58,313 nucleotides of DNA from a virus, in IMG/VR virus record IMGVR_UViG_3300037264_003745, positions 1 to 58,313 of that record; one strand, 5' to 3'. Positions 39,265 to 47,130 of this stretch are shown one piece after another. The notes beneath the pieces were generated by a model. It worked only from the letters and a program-made list of their open reading frames with translations. It had not been told where the DNA came from and did not search any database. A program made the translations under genes and the position numbers. The first letter of the stretch is position 1, and every line of letters starts with the position of its first letter.

Positions 39265-41883
39265 TCATGCGCTCCACCCCGCCATCTTCCCCCAGCTCCT
39301 CCCGGCCTTGCTGTTCGCCGTGATCGGCACACTCACCATCCGCTGATCCGCCCGCATCATGTGCTCGACCACCTCCGCGACCTCCGCCATCCTCTCCTCC
39401 TTCACCTCCAGCAGCAACTCGTCGTGGATCTGCAACCACGGCTGGACGGCATCGCGCAGCCCTTCTTCTTCGATCCATTCCCCGCACCTTATCTCCGCCC
39501 GCTTCACCAGCCCATGCGCCCCGCCCTGAATCGGCATGTTGCCGGCGAGCCTTTGCGCCGCCTCCCGCATCGGGCCGTCGAGCACACGGAGATTCGGCAC
39601 GTAGCACATCCTCCCCCACATATCCCGCACGAACCCGTCCTTCTCCGCCTGCTCCCACAGCTTCTTGAGGTAGCGACGGACTGACGGGTACGCCGCGAAC
39701 CACTCGGCGATGAACCTCTCGCAGTCACGTAACGTGAAGTCGAAGATCCCCGCTTTGTAGAGCTGTTCGAGAAGAGCTTGCGGCGAGATGCCGTACATCA
39801 CCGCGAAGTTGATCGTCTTCGCGACGTACCTTTTCGCCGGATACTTCGCCACTTCCTCCAGTGCGATCCGAAAGATCAGCGTCGTCGTGAGCGCGTGCAG
39901 ATCCGCTCCGGCCTCGAACGCCCGCACCATCTTCGGATCCCGCGAGTGATGTGCCATCACCCGCAGCTCGATCTGGCTCGCATCACACGAGAGGATGAGG
40001 TGGCCGTCTCTCGCTACGAAGCATGACCGGATTCGCTTCCCGAGCTCCGTGCGAGTTGGGAACGCCAGCACGTTCGGCTCGTGGCTCGAGTTCCGCCCGC
40101 TGATCACACGCGTCACACGGAAGTTCGGATGCAGTCTCCAATCCCCACTCGCGTCCTGTCTCATGTATCGCAGCACGGGCAGCACGAACGTCCCATGGTA
40201 CTTGTCCGCCTCCCGGTAGTCCTGCTCAGCCTCGATGAACGCCCGGACATCCGGGTCGCCCTTCGAGTGATACCCCCGCAGCATCATCAGCGACTCGTCG
40301 CTCGTGCTCCCGCGGCCCGTGTCCGTATACCGCAGCACCGGCAGCCCCTTCGCCTTGTACAGCCACCCCGACACCTGATCGCTGCTCCCCGGATTGAACC
40401 AGCGATCCCCGACGATGCGCCGGACGTCGGCTGCCCGCTCCTCCCGCAGCTCGCTGAGCTCGGCCTCGAGCGCCCGCAGCTTCTCGAGGTCGATCCGCAG
40501 CCCGACCTCCTGCATGCGGTCGACGAAGCGGAGAGCCTTCCGATCCATCTCGTAGACGCGACTGAGACCTTTCTCCTCGACCATCCGCTTGAGACTTGGC
40601 TCGATGAGCGCCGTCGCCACGGCATCCAGCCCGCTATACGCCACGGCCTTCTTCCGCGGCACGCTGAAGATCGCGAAGTCAGGAAACTCCCTGCCGACAT
40701 TCGCCGTTGCCTTCGCCTGGAACTCCCGCGTGAAGTCGATCCACTGCGTCTCGCCGATCTCAGCCCAGCGCTTCTCGAGCTTCGTCTCGTCAGGCTTCGT
40801 CTCGTACGACTTCAGCAGATTCCCGATCCTCCGCCCCAACCCCTGCGGCTTGTACTCTCGCCACTTCCGCTTCGCCAGATCCGCGACCGCGATCGGCTCA
40901 GGCTTGTCGTACTCGAACTCCGCCGCCTTCCGTAGCCACGCGACCGCCTCCCGATTGAACCACGGCCGCACGATGTCCTCGAAGCTCGCCATCTTCATGC
41001 CGCAGTGGCGGAAGGCGAGAGCCTTCAAGGCTTGCGGCTCGAGCCGCAGGTTGAACGCCATCACCATCGTGTCGTCGACGTCGATCTCGCTCGTGTCGAT
41101 GCCCATCGCACGGAGGACGGGGAGATCGTGGAGGGCGTTGTGGAAGACGATGCGGCCGCGGAGTCGAGGCGGCTTCCATCCGGGCCGATACAGCACCACC
41201 TCCGCCACTCGCCCGTCCTTCGACCAGCTAAACCCCCAGGGCCGCGGGACGAGTCCCTCGGTATCGACGAACCCCCCGACGTACTCCGGGCGCGGAGTCC
41301 GCTTCCACACGACCTTGTACTTCGGTCGCCGCCGCGCCTTCACCGGGTTGCGGAGGAGATATGCGAACCGCAGCAGATCGTCTTGCGCGAAGCTCGCGAG
41401 CTCCGGGTTGTAGAAGCCAGCCGCCGGGTGGTAGCACGGAACGATGACCGTGCGCGGAGCGCGCGCCGACACGCACGGCGTCCCATGCACCATCTCCATG
41501 TCGACGTCGCCGAGGAACCAGCGGGTCGGGATCCGCCCGAGCGTCGCGATCACCCGCGGCTTCACTCTCGCGATGTCAGCTCGAAGGATGTGCTCGGAGC
41601 CGGCGATCTGAGCCGGTGTCGGGTCCGGATTTCCGGACCCCGTCCAGAACGGATAAAGGTTGGTGACGAAGATGTCGGGGCGAGCGAGACCGGAGGCGCG
41701 GCAGTAAGCCGTAAAGACCGATCCCGCCTTGCCTACGAACGGCCGATGGGAGATGTGCTCGTTGTAGCCGCCGGCCTCACCGACCGCCATCCCGTCGCAG
41801 GGGATCGGACCGGCACCGTGGATGCGGTCCGGATCGTCTTCAGGCTGTGGTTCGTTCGATAGCTCGCTCGACCTCGTCCGCAT
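39265..41883 (-). CDS. Uracil-DNA glycosylase - family A DNA polymerase fusion
   Basis: The protein has 872 residues. GGGAGG lies 7 nt before ATG 41883. Domain 1 (about 20-180) resembles family 4 uracil-DNA glycosylases: VGEAGGYNEH then PFVGKAG, TNLYPFW, and a YHPA motif at 151-154. Domain 2 (about 200-425) is a 3'-5' exonuclease with DTEG (207-210), HNALHDLP and YSGLD (416-420). Domain 3 is a Pol I-type polymerase: SCDASQIELR (motif A, Asp 634), KTINFAVMYG (motif B) and IHDELLLEV (motif C, 819-827). All catalytic residues are present. The fusion could remove uracil as DNA is copied. Confidence 0.9.
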   Translation of the reverse strand: MRTRSSELSNEPQPEDDPDRIHGAGPIPCDGMAVGEAGGYNEHISHRPFVGKAGSVFTAYCRASGLARPDIFVTNLYPFWTGSGNPDPTPAQIAGSEHILRADIARVKPRVIATLGRIPTRWFLGDVDMEMVHGTPCVSARAPRTVIVPCYHPAAGFYNPELASFAQDDLLRFAYLLRNPVKARRRPKYKVVWKRTPRPEYVGGFVDTEGLVPRPWGFSWSKDGRVAEVVLYRPGWKPPRLRGRIVFHNALHDLPVLRAMGIDTSEIDVDDTMVMAFNLRLEPQALKALAFRHCGMKMASFEDIVRPWFNREAVAWLRKAAEFEYDKPEPIAVADLAKRKWREYKPQGLGRRIGNLLKSYETKPDETKLEKRWAEIGETQWIDFTREFQAKATANVGREFPDFAIFSVPRKKAVAYSGLDAVATALIEPSLKRMVEEKGLSRVYEMDRKALRFVDRMQEVGLRIDLEKLRALEAELSELREERAADVRRIVGDRWFNPGSSDQVSGWLYKAKGLPVLRYTDTGRGSTSDESLMMLRGYHSKGDPDVRAFIEAEQDYREADKYHGTFVLPVLRYMRQDASGDWRLHPNFRVTRVISGRNSSHEPNVLAFPTRTELGKRIRSCFVARDGHLILSCDASQIELRVMAHHSRDPKMVRAFEAGADLHALTTTLIFRIALEEVAKYPAKRYVAKTINFAVMYGISPQALLEQLYKAGIFDFTLRDCERFIAEWFAAYPSVRRYLKKLWEQAEKDGFVRDMWGRMCYVPNLRVLDGPMREAAQRLAGNMPIQGGAHGLVKRAEIRCGEWIEEEGLRDAVQPWLQIHDELLLEVKEERMAEVAEVVEHMMRADQRMVSVPITANSKAGRSWGKMAGWSA

Positions 41884-42040
41884 CCGCCACCCTCCCCGTC
41901 TCATACCGGAACTGCCGTGCGACGAGCGCTACTGCCGGCAACTCTCGGCAGGCTAAGAAGGCTTCGACGATCAGTCGGAGACGGGCTCGATCTTGTTCGC
42001 GCGACGCGGTGACGGTCGCGGAGTCGGAGCTCGATGACAC
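41840..42040 (-). CDS. Small helical protein overlapping polymerase start
   Basis: The protein has 66 residues from GTG 42040. It starts with a Ser-rich stretch, then a helical region (RARLRLIVEAFLACRELPAV). It overlaps the upstream zinc protein by 70 bases and the polymerase start by 44. The frame shows good G/C-ending codon use, but the long overlaps make the start uncertain. Function unknown. Confidence 0.45.
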   Translation of the reverse strand: MSSSSDSATVTASREQDRARLRLIVEAFLACRELPAVALVARQFRYETGRVADADEVERAIERTTA

Positions 42041-42186
42041 TTCAACCACCCTTTCGACGACCGCTCCTCGCACGTCAGGCAGCAGCCGCAGACTGAGCAT
42101 TGGCGGTGATCGCCGACGAGGTACGGATCGGGCAGCGGGTGAGCGCAGTACGGACAGAAGCAGAAGCGGGCGGATAGCATTCTCAT
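41971..42186 (-). CDS. Small Cys-rich zinc-binding protein
   Basis: The protein has 71 residues and starts MRMLSARFCFCPYC. It carries CFCPYC and CSVCGCCLTC clusters, at least nine Cys in all, plus a late Cys-His. A two-zinc treble or ribbon fold is likely. ATG 42186 overlaps the upstream stop (ATGA). It is placed between the XPF-type nuclease block and the polymerase. A DNA-binding accessory role is inferred. Confidence 0.6.
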   Translation of the reverse strand: MRMLSARFCFCPYCAHPLPDPYLVGDHRQCSVCGCCLTCEERSSKGWLKCHRAPTPRPSPRRANKIEPVSD

Positions 42187-42368
42187 AGTCGGTTCGCCCC
42201 ACACCCTCCACCCACCCACCGCCCCCCGCCCTCGCGCATCGTGAGCTGCTCCTCGGCTTCCTTGACCAGTGCCGCGTCGCTCGTCACATTCTCAGCGATC
42301 CAGCGCAGATACCCGTCGTCCAGATCCTCGAGCTGCTCACCCTTGTGCTTGCCGAATGGCATCCTCAT
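42183..42368 (-). CDS. DUF3820-like small protein
   Basis: The protein has 61 residues and starts MRMPFGKHKGEQLEDLDDGY. The PFGKHKG and DGYLRWIAEN signatures match the small DUF3820 family found in phages and bacteria next to nucleases. The last 15 residues are Gly-rich. It overlaps both neighbours as ATGA. DUF3820 domains often accompany exonuclease or polymerase genes, and the role is not established. Confidence 0.7.
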   Translation of the reverse strand: MRMPFGKHKGEQLEDLDDGYLRWIAENVTSDAALVKEAEEQLTMREGGGRWVGGGCGANRL

Positions 42369-43114
42369 ATTCTCTCCCTCAGCCACCGCCACACGAACGC
42401 CGCATCCTTCTTCCCCAGCCCAGCCTTCCGCCACTCCCCCTCCGTCGCATCCGTCATCTCCGCAACCGATCGAAAGTACCGACCGACCTTGAGCGCAGTC
42501 TTCGCCCCGATCTTGTCGTACGCGAACGCGGCTTTCTGCACGCGGTTCGGCTTGTGGATCATGGCGTGGATCTTGTCGGGCATCTGCATGTTGAGCTCGA
42601 TCGCGACATGCCCGGCGTGCTGGTCGTACTTCTTGTTCCACCAGCGGAGGAGAGTTCCGAGCCACGCCGCGGTCTCGCCGTCGCTGCTCGTCCGCCACCG
42701 CCGCCCTCTCCCACCGACCGCCTCGTCGTACGTCAGCAGCCAGCCTTGCAGCGCGCTCCAGGTGAGCGGGACGCGGCTCGCCACCCACGTACCTCCGCGC
42801 CAGACCTCGATCGCGTCGTCATCGCCCGGCCGGAAGATGCCTTCGATCAGCAGCCAGATCCGATCGTACTCGTCGAGCATGCGCGGTAGCTGCGTGCCGA
42901 AGAGACGGTTCATCACGAGACTGGATCCGAGATCTCCGAGGGTCTTCCGCTCGACCCCGATCTTCCAGTCCGCTCCGGCCTTCCCGCGGCCTACACACGC
43001 GAAGTCCGCCGGCAGTCTCGGATAGAGCGAGCACTTCACGCCGCGACGGCGGAGGATGGGCTCGAGCTCCTTGCTCCCGACCGCGGTGTCGATGTAGAGG
43101 ATGCCGGCTTCCAT
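42365..43114 (-). CDS. XPF/ERCC4-type nuclease with C-terminal HhH
   Basis: The protein has 249 residues. The N-terminal domain has YIDTAVGSKELEPIL and IGVERKTLGDLGSS, the ERKxxxD catalytic motif of the XPF/Mus81 family at residues 55-61, with Arg 70 and Gln 76 also conserved. A middle alpha/beta part follows, then a C-terminal helix-hairpin-helix pair (GAKTALKVGRYFRSVAEM; AGLGKKDAAFV). It should cut branched or flapped DNA. It begins directly after the previous stop. The full-length catalytic and HhH layout is unusual in so small a phage protein. Confidence 0.8.
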   Translation of the reverse strand: MEAGILYIDTAVGSKELEPILRRRGVKCSLYPRLPADFACVGRGKAGADWKIGVERKTLGDLGSSLVMNRLFGTQLPRMLDEYDRIWLLIEGIFRPGDDDAIEVWRGGTWVASRVPLTWSALQGWLLTYDEAVGGRGRRWRTSSDGETAAWLGTLLRWWNKKYDQHAGHVAIELNMQMPDKIHAMIHKPNRVQKAAFAYDKIGAKTALKVGRYFRSVAEMTDATEGEWRKAGLGKKDAAFVWRWLRERI

Positions 43115-43309
43115 CTACTTCCGCTCCTGGAGCCACCAACTAACCGACGTTGCATGCAGCTCCCACAGCTTGCCGTCGACCGCGCGCACGACACAGATCG
43201 CGGTGTCCCAGAACCCGCCACTGATCTCAACAACCGTCGAGTTCAGCAGCGCCTTCTCGTCGCGAGCTCTTCGATCCTCTTGAGTATGGGTAAACGCTAG
43301 CCATCTCAC
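43115..43309 (-). CDS. Hypothetical small protein
   Basis: The protein has 64 residues. GGGAGGA lies 6-7 nt before GTG 43309. It begins MRWLAFTHTQEDRRARDEKA and has a likely beta hairpin (NSTVVEISGGFWDTAICVV) and an aromatic C-terminus (WELHATSVSWWLQE). The stop abuts the nuclease start. Conserved-looking but not recognised. Confidence 0.55.
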   Translation of the reverse strand: MRWLAFTHTQEDRRARDEKALLNSTVVEISGGFWDTAICVVRAVDGKLWELHATSVSWWLQERK

Positions 43310-43338
43310 TCCCACTCCTCCCGGCGCCGGCCGCGCGT

Positions 43339-43956
43339 CTACCCCTTGTCCCCAACCACGTTGTCTCTCGACGCCCAGACGACGTCAGCGTCGTCGTCCA
43401 CGCGCACGCGGCAGACCTCACCACACGTCGGACACGTCTCCGTCTCGTCCTCATGCCACCACGGCCCCGTGCGCTCGAAGATGTCCTCTCCGCAGTTCGG
43501 GCAACTCAGGTAGTGGTAGTTCATCGGCCTCGCCTCTTCCTCGCACTCGCCTTCGCTCCCCAGCCATGCCAGGAACGCCGCGAGGGACTCCTGCGAGATC
43601 ACCCGCCTACCGTCCGAGAGCTGGATGCACTCCAGCTCTAGCCCCGGGACCAAGCGGAGCACGCCTCGATGTGTGGCCCACGGCAGGCTCCCCCGGTGGG
43701 GCCGGGCGGGGAGCTGTTCCCACTGCATGCGCGGATCGGAGAAAGTCAGCGCGGGGCCAGCCACCAAGTCCCCGGCGGCAGCCTCGTCTGCGGCGTCGAG
43801 CATCGCCTGGAGATACTTGGCTGTCTCGACGTGCAGCGCCTCCTCGTGCGCGAGGTCCAGACGCGCCGCCGCCAGCTGGGCCTCGGCCACCTCTGCGCGG
43901 CGCGCGTTGAAGCACGCGCTGTCCCATGCGGCCTCGGCTTCGGTCTCGCCCTTCAT
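43339..43956 (-). CDS. Hypothetical protein with C-terminal zinc ribbon
   Basis: The protein has 205 residues. The N-terminal half is helical (RRAEVAEAQLAAARLDLAHE). The middle is rich in Pro/Gly/Leu. The C-terminal 60 residues, starting MNYHYLSCPNCGED, carry SCPNCGED and TCPTCGEVC, a clear Cys4 ribbon. That part could be a separate product from an internal Met. It overlaps the upstream gene as ATGA. Function unknown. Confidence 0.6.
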   Translation of the reverse strand: MKGETEAEAAWDSACFNARRAEVAEAQLAAARLDLAHEEALHVETAKYLQAMLDAADEAAAGDLVAGPALTFSDPRMQWEQLPARPHRGSLPWATHRGVLRLVPGLELECIQLSDGRRVISQESLAAFLAWLGSEGECEEEARPMNYHYLSCPNCGEDIFERTGPWWHEDETETCPTCGEVCRVRVDDDADVVWASRDNVVGDKG

Positions 43957-44330
43957 CGCTTCTTCTCCTTCGGCGGGTCAGGCTCCCAGATCAGGGTGCC
44001 CAAGGGTGACTTCTCGGTCAGCAGTACCAACCGGTCGCAATGTACCCGCAGCCTGTCAGGCTCCAGCATCAGGCACACGCCGTCGAACCCTAGGGTGCCG
44101 TGTCCCAGCACGACGCGGTGGACCTTGCGCGGCTTGCGCTTCGTCATCGCTTCTCCTCCTTCGGCGGGCGGGTCCAGTCTTGGCGACTCGAGATCCACCA
44201 CCTTGACCCAGCGCTTCTTCCAGTCCGTCCTCGACTCGCCGTCTTCTCGTGTCGGGATGAACCAGATCGTCCCCTTCGGCAAGGACTCGTCGGTCATGAT
44301 GGGAGGATAGAAAGCGTTGTCGTCGCTCAT
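43953..44330 (-). CDS. Hypothetical protein, possibly two fused small genes
   Basis: The protein has 125 residues, with ATGA overlaps at both ends. The first half (SDDNAFYPPIMTDESLPKGT) and the second half (MTKRKPRKVHRVVLGHGTLG) look like separate domains. A strong internal site, AAGGAGGAGAAGCG, precedes ATG 44147. Near it, another frame would encode TRPPKEEKR plus a stop, echoing the true end PDPPKEKKR. This suggests that two small genes with ATGA coupling were merged by a frameshift. Function unknown. Confidence 0.5.
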   Translation of the reverse strand: MSDDNAFYPPIMTDESLPKGTIWFIPTREDGESRTDWKKRWVKVVDLESPRLDPPAEGGEAMTKRKPRKVHRVVLGHGTLGFDGVCLMLEPDRLRVHCDRLVLLTEKSPLGTLIWEPDPPKEKKR

Positions 44331-45190
44331 TCCCACTCCTCCGCATCCGTCCCCGTCACCGCCGACATCACAGTCGGAAAGCTGCACGCCCGCCCCTCAA
44401 ACTTCTCACCCTCCATCGCAGTATCCAACCGGCAGTGCTTGACCTCCACGGAGAACACACCCTTCACCTTCGCCGTCCGCATCACCACCTGCATCTCGTA
44501 CGGGGCCTGATTGTAGCCGTCGCTCACGTACTGCCCGGTCGGAGCGTTCGACTTCCACTCCTCCTTGATCCGGTGCAGCCACAACACGTTCTTGTCGTAG
44601 TTGTATCCGTCGGTGATGAGCCCTTGGAAGATCGCCTTCATGTCGCCGGACTTCGAGCCGTACGGATCGTCCTTCGCGTTCGGCCTGCCCTTGTCCATGC
44701 CGTGGAACGCAAACCGCGCGAGCGCGTACGCCGCTCCGCCCGTATCCACGATCCCCGTCCGTGCATCCGACCGATAGAACTCGTCGAGGTCGCTGATGAA
44801 CCTCTCCCACACGGGATAGGCCAACGCCTTCACGCGCTCGAGGTAGGCCGAGTCGCGCCGGCTCTCCCCCCGCATCGGCACCGGCCGCGCGAAGTGGTAG
44901 CTCGGATACTTCCCGCCGGACTTGAGCTTCGGATCCCCGGCGACCGTGATCCGCTTCCCCTTCTTCACGAACTTCTCGATCACACCCTCGAGACCGCAGT
45001 CGAAGTTGAAGATGACGATCGGATCAGGTGCCGTCACCGAGAAGTGATCCTTGCCGGTCTTCGGCCCACCCTCGATACTCGCGATGACACGGTTGGTGAG
45101 GGTGGTGGAGGTTGCGGTGACGAACGAGTCCGAGCGGAGTCCGAGCTCGCGCGGTGTCGGGTTGTCTTTGTCCTTGTCCTTGTCCTTCAC
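44327..45190 (-). CDS. Sak4-like single-strand annealing ATPase
   Basis: The protein has 287 residues from GTG 45190 (GTGA overlap). It has a Lys/Asp-rich start (MKDKDKDKDN). A RecA-like core follows: EGGPKTGKDHFSV at 40-52 resembles a Walker A loop but has Asp instead of Thr/Ser after GK. IVIFNFDCGLEG follows, and GIVDTGGAAYALARF (146-160) is Walker B-like. Sak4 family proteins pair recombinase function with a neighbouring exonuclease, as here. The Asp substitution could weaken nucleotide binding or be family-typical. The C-terminus ends in an acidic tail, common in such proteins. Confidence 0.65.
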   Translation of the reverse strand: MKDKDKDKDNPTPRELGLRSDSFVTATSTTLTNRVIASIEGGPKTGKDHFSVTAPDPIVIFNFDCGLEGVIEKFVKKGKRITVAGDPKLKSGGKYPSYHFARPVPMRGESRRDSAYLERVKALAYPVWERFISDLDEFYRSDARTGIVDTGGAAYALARFAFHGMDKGRPNAKDDPYGSKSGDMKAIFQGLITDGYNYDKNVLWLHRIKEEWKSNAPTGQYVSDGYNQAPYEMQVVMRTAKVKGVFSVEVKHCRLDTAMEGEKFEGRACSFPTVMSAVTGTDAEEWE

Positions 45191-45777
45191 TGCTCATTCT
45201 CCATGCGGTCTCTCGCCCGCAGTATCATCCGCCAGTTCTCTTCGATCTCTCTCGGCGTGTATCCGACCAGCCACGGATTCGCAACCGGCTCCCCGAACCT
45301 GCCGCCCGCCATCTCGTAGCTGCCGTTCGCATGCAGCACGATCAGCTCACACTCCGTCGTATCCATCGCGCGGCAGCCGGCCATGATCTGGACGTGCCAG
45401 TGCCAGAACCTCTCGCTGCTGATTCCGTTCGCCGCGCTGATCTTCGTCGACTTCGCTTCTCTCGTCCGCCACTGCTCCGTGTCGAAGCCGTCGAGCGTGA
45501 GGAAGATCCCGTCCTGCTCGACCTCGATCTGCCGCATGCCGAGCTGCCTTCCGAACACCCACGACAGCGTGTCCTCCCATATGAACCCGCCTTGTGCCAT
45601 CGCCGGCTTGATCTCCCCGTCCCCGCCGAACCTCTCCGGCTTGAGCTTCGTCATGATGTACCGCATGACCTCGGACAGATGACGGCCCGGCGAGCGATGC
45701 GTTACCCGCCGGGCCTGGAACCGAGCCAGCTCGGCTTCGATGTCGATGTCGAGACGGGAGGCTCGCATTCGATCCAC
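45187..45777 (-). CDS. PD-(D/E)XK exonuclease-like protein
   Basis: The protein has 196 residues. The catalytic pattern is visible: FIWEDTL (Glu 68), IFLTLDG (Asp 96) and REAKSTK (Glu 107, Lys 109), matching E-x(n)-D-x(10)-E-x-K of lambda-exonuclease/Cas4-type nucleases. It overlaps the Sak4-like gene by GTGA, the usual recombinase-nuclease coupling. It probably resects DNA ends for annealing. The start is GTG 45777 or ATG 45768; the ribosome site is weak. Confidence 0.75.
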   Translation of the reverse strand: MDRMRASRLDIDIEAELARFQARRVTHRSPGRHLSEVMRYIMTKLKPERFGGDGEIKPAMAQGGFIWEDTLSWVFGRQLGMRQIEVEQDGIFLTLDGFDTEQWRTREAKSTKISAANGISSERFWHWHVQIMAGCRAMDTTECELIVLHANGSYEMAGGRFGEPVANPWLVGYTPREIEENWRMILRARDRMENEQ

Positions 45778-45788
45778 TCGTCGTCCGT

Positions 45789-46058
45789 CTACAGCCGCGC
45801 CGGAGTCGGCTCCTGCCGCGCAGCCCGCGCCCGCTCACGCCTCTGCTCGATCTCCGCGGGGTTGTCCTTCACGACCGGCTTCCTGCCGCGCTTGACCGGC
45901 GCGGCAGCCTTCGCCGCGACCTTCGCCTTCCGCGTGTACTTCCGCTTCTTCCGCCCCGTCGACGCCGAACCGAACTTCGCCAGCGTCGACTCGACCAGCT
46001 TGAGCTGTCGCAGCAGAGCCTTGCGCTCCTGCTGAACCGCCTTCACGATTGCCTTCAT
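45789..46058 (-). CDS. Lys/Arg-rich hypothetical protein
   Basis: The protein has 89 residues. GGAGG is 6 nt before ATG 46058. A helical start (AIVKAVQQERKALLRQLKLV) leads to a Lys/Arg/Ala-rich tail (GRKKRKYTRKAKVAAKAAAP), typical of histone-like or nucleic-acid-binding tails. It lies between the SSB-like and exonuclease genes. Likely binds DNA or RNA. No family assigned. Confidence 0.6.
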   Translation of the reverse strand: MKAIVKAVQQERKALLRQLKLVESTLAKFGSASTGRKKRKYTRKAKVAAKAAAPVKRGRKPVVKDNPAEIEQRRERARAARQEPTPARL

Positions 46059-46094
46059 CACCAACCTCCGTGTCTTGCTTCAGAACTGATGGAG

Positions 46095-46121
46095 ACTGGA
46101 GCGCCCCGGCCACGCTCCAGT
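46095..46121. other. Intercistronic hairpin
   Basis: ACTGGAGCG (46095-46103) pairs perfectly with CGCTCCAGT (46113-46121) over a 9-nt loop. It lies in the 96-bp gap between two leftward genes. No T-run is present, so an RNA processing or stability element is more likely than a terminator. Confidence 0.55.
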
Positions 46122-46154
46122 CACGAGCGCATTCCAATCCGGGAGCCCTCTCGA

Positions 46155-47051
46155 CTAGACGGGCAGCAGCACGGCGGCGTCGCCCTTGCCGCTGACCTTC
46201 CACGGCCGGTCGCCCGAGACCCAGTCCTCGTCCTCGACGAGAGCCATGCAGTCCTTCTTGTCGTCGTCGCTGCGCACCGCGTTGTAGACGATCGTCCAGA
46301 GCTTCTCGAGCGGCAGGCCCTTCTTGTACTTGCCACCCTCGAGTGCGTCGACCACGACCTGCTCGACCTTCTTCTCGGACTCGTCTCCCGATGACTTCTT
46401 GCCGCGCGCCTTCGGCTTCGGCTCCTCTTCCTCCTCGTCCTTGTCCTTGTCCGACGCCGCGCTGCGGCTGCGCTTCGCCGGCCGCTCGTCCTCGTCCTCG
46501 TCCTTCGCCTTCCCCTTCCGCGCCGCCTTCGGCAGCTCGACGATCTCCTCCGCGATGAGCGTCGGGCGCACGTTCGTCAGCCCCTCGCGCTTCACGACGA
46601 TGGCTCCCGCCACGAACTTCAGCCCGACCAGCACCGCGCTGATCCCGTCGTCGTGCAGCTCCTCCGGGACCGCCTTGCTCTTGTGAACCGACTTGTCCGA
46701 GATGGACTTCAGGAACACGTCGGCGTTGCAGCCTTCCGAAATCGCGGTCGCCGTGCTTCCCTCCGCGATGTCGAGGAACTCGCCGTCCTTCGACGGGCTG
46801 AGCCCGCGCTTCGCCTTGCCCGCCCGCAGGTAGACCGGAGGCCGGTCTTCCTCGACGCCCTCGATCTCGCCGACCAGCTTGAGGACGGGGTCTTCGGGAT
46901 CGCCCTGCGAGACGAACTTCTCGCCGGCCTCCTGAGCCTCCGCCCACGCCGCTTCGGTGATCGTGACTACGGAGCCGGGGGGGAACCCGAACGCGCCCCC
47001 ACCCTTTTCCGCATCGCTCGGTCTCGTTGACGCATGCTTGGATTTTGCCAC
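46155..47051 (-). CDS. Hypothetical protein, possible ssDNA-binding partner
   Basis: The protein has 298 residues from GTG 47051, with AAGGAG 8 nt upstream. A beta-rich N-terminal half (VVTITEAAWAEAQEAGEKFV; VLVGLKFVAGAIVVKREGLT) could be an OB-like fold. An acidic/basic charged linker follows (about 180-235, DEDEDERPAKRSRSAAS), then a C-terminal helical domain with LEKLWTIVYNAVRSDDDKKD. The place upstream of the exonuclease/Sak4 pair suggests a single-strand-binding or recombination role. No definite family. Confidence 0.5.
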   Translation of the reverse strand: MAKSKHASTRPSDAEKGGGAFGFPPGSVVTITEAAWAEAQEAGEKFVSQGDPEDPVLKLVGEIEGVEEDRPPVYLRAGKAKRGLSPSKDGEFLDIAEGSTATAISEGCNADVFLKSISDKSVHKSKAVPEELHDDGISAVLVGLKFVAGAIVVKREGLTNVRPTLIAEEIVELPKAARKGKAKDEDEDERPAKRSRSAASDKDKDEEEEEPKPKARGKKSSGDESEKKVEQVVVDALEGGKYKKGLPLEKLWTIVYNAVRSDDDKKDCMALVEDEDWVSGDRPWKVSGKGDAAVLLPV

Positions 47052-47100
47052 TGCTGCTTCTCCTTTTCCACGTGTAATGTGACGTCTACGCTCGACCCCG

Positions 47101-47130
47101 ACTCTACCGCAGCCGGTGCCCCCTTGTCAA
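47101..47130 (-). promoter_or_regulatory. Sigma70-like promoter of the recombination genes
   Basis: On the minus strand, TTGACA (47130-47125) and TAGAGT (47106-47101) are 18 bp apart. It overlaps the helicase stop codon and lies 50 bp before GTG 47051, so it would drive the SSB-like, exonuclease, Sak4-like and polymerase genes. Confidence 0.65.
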
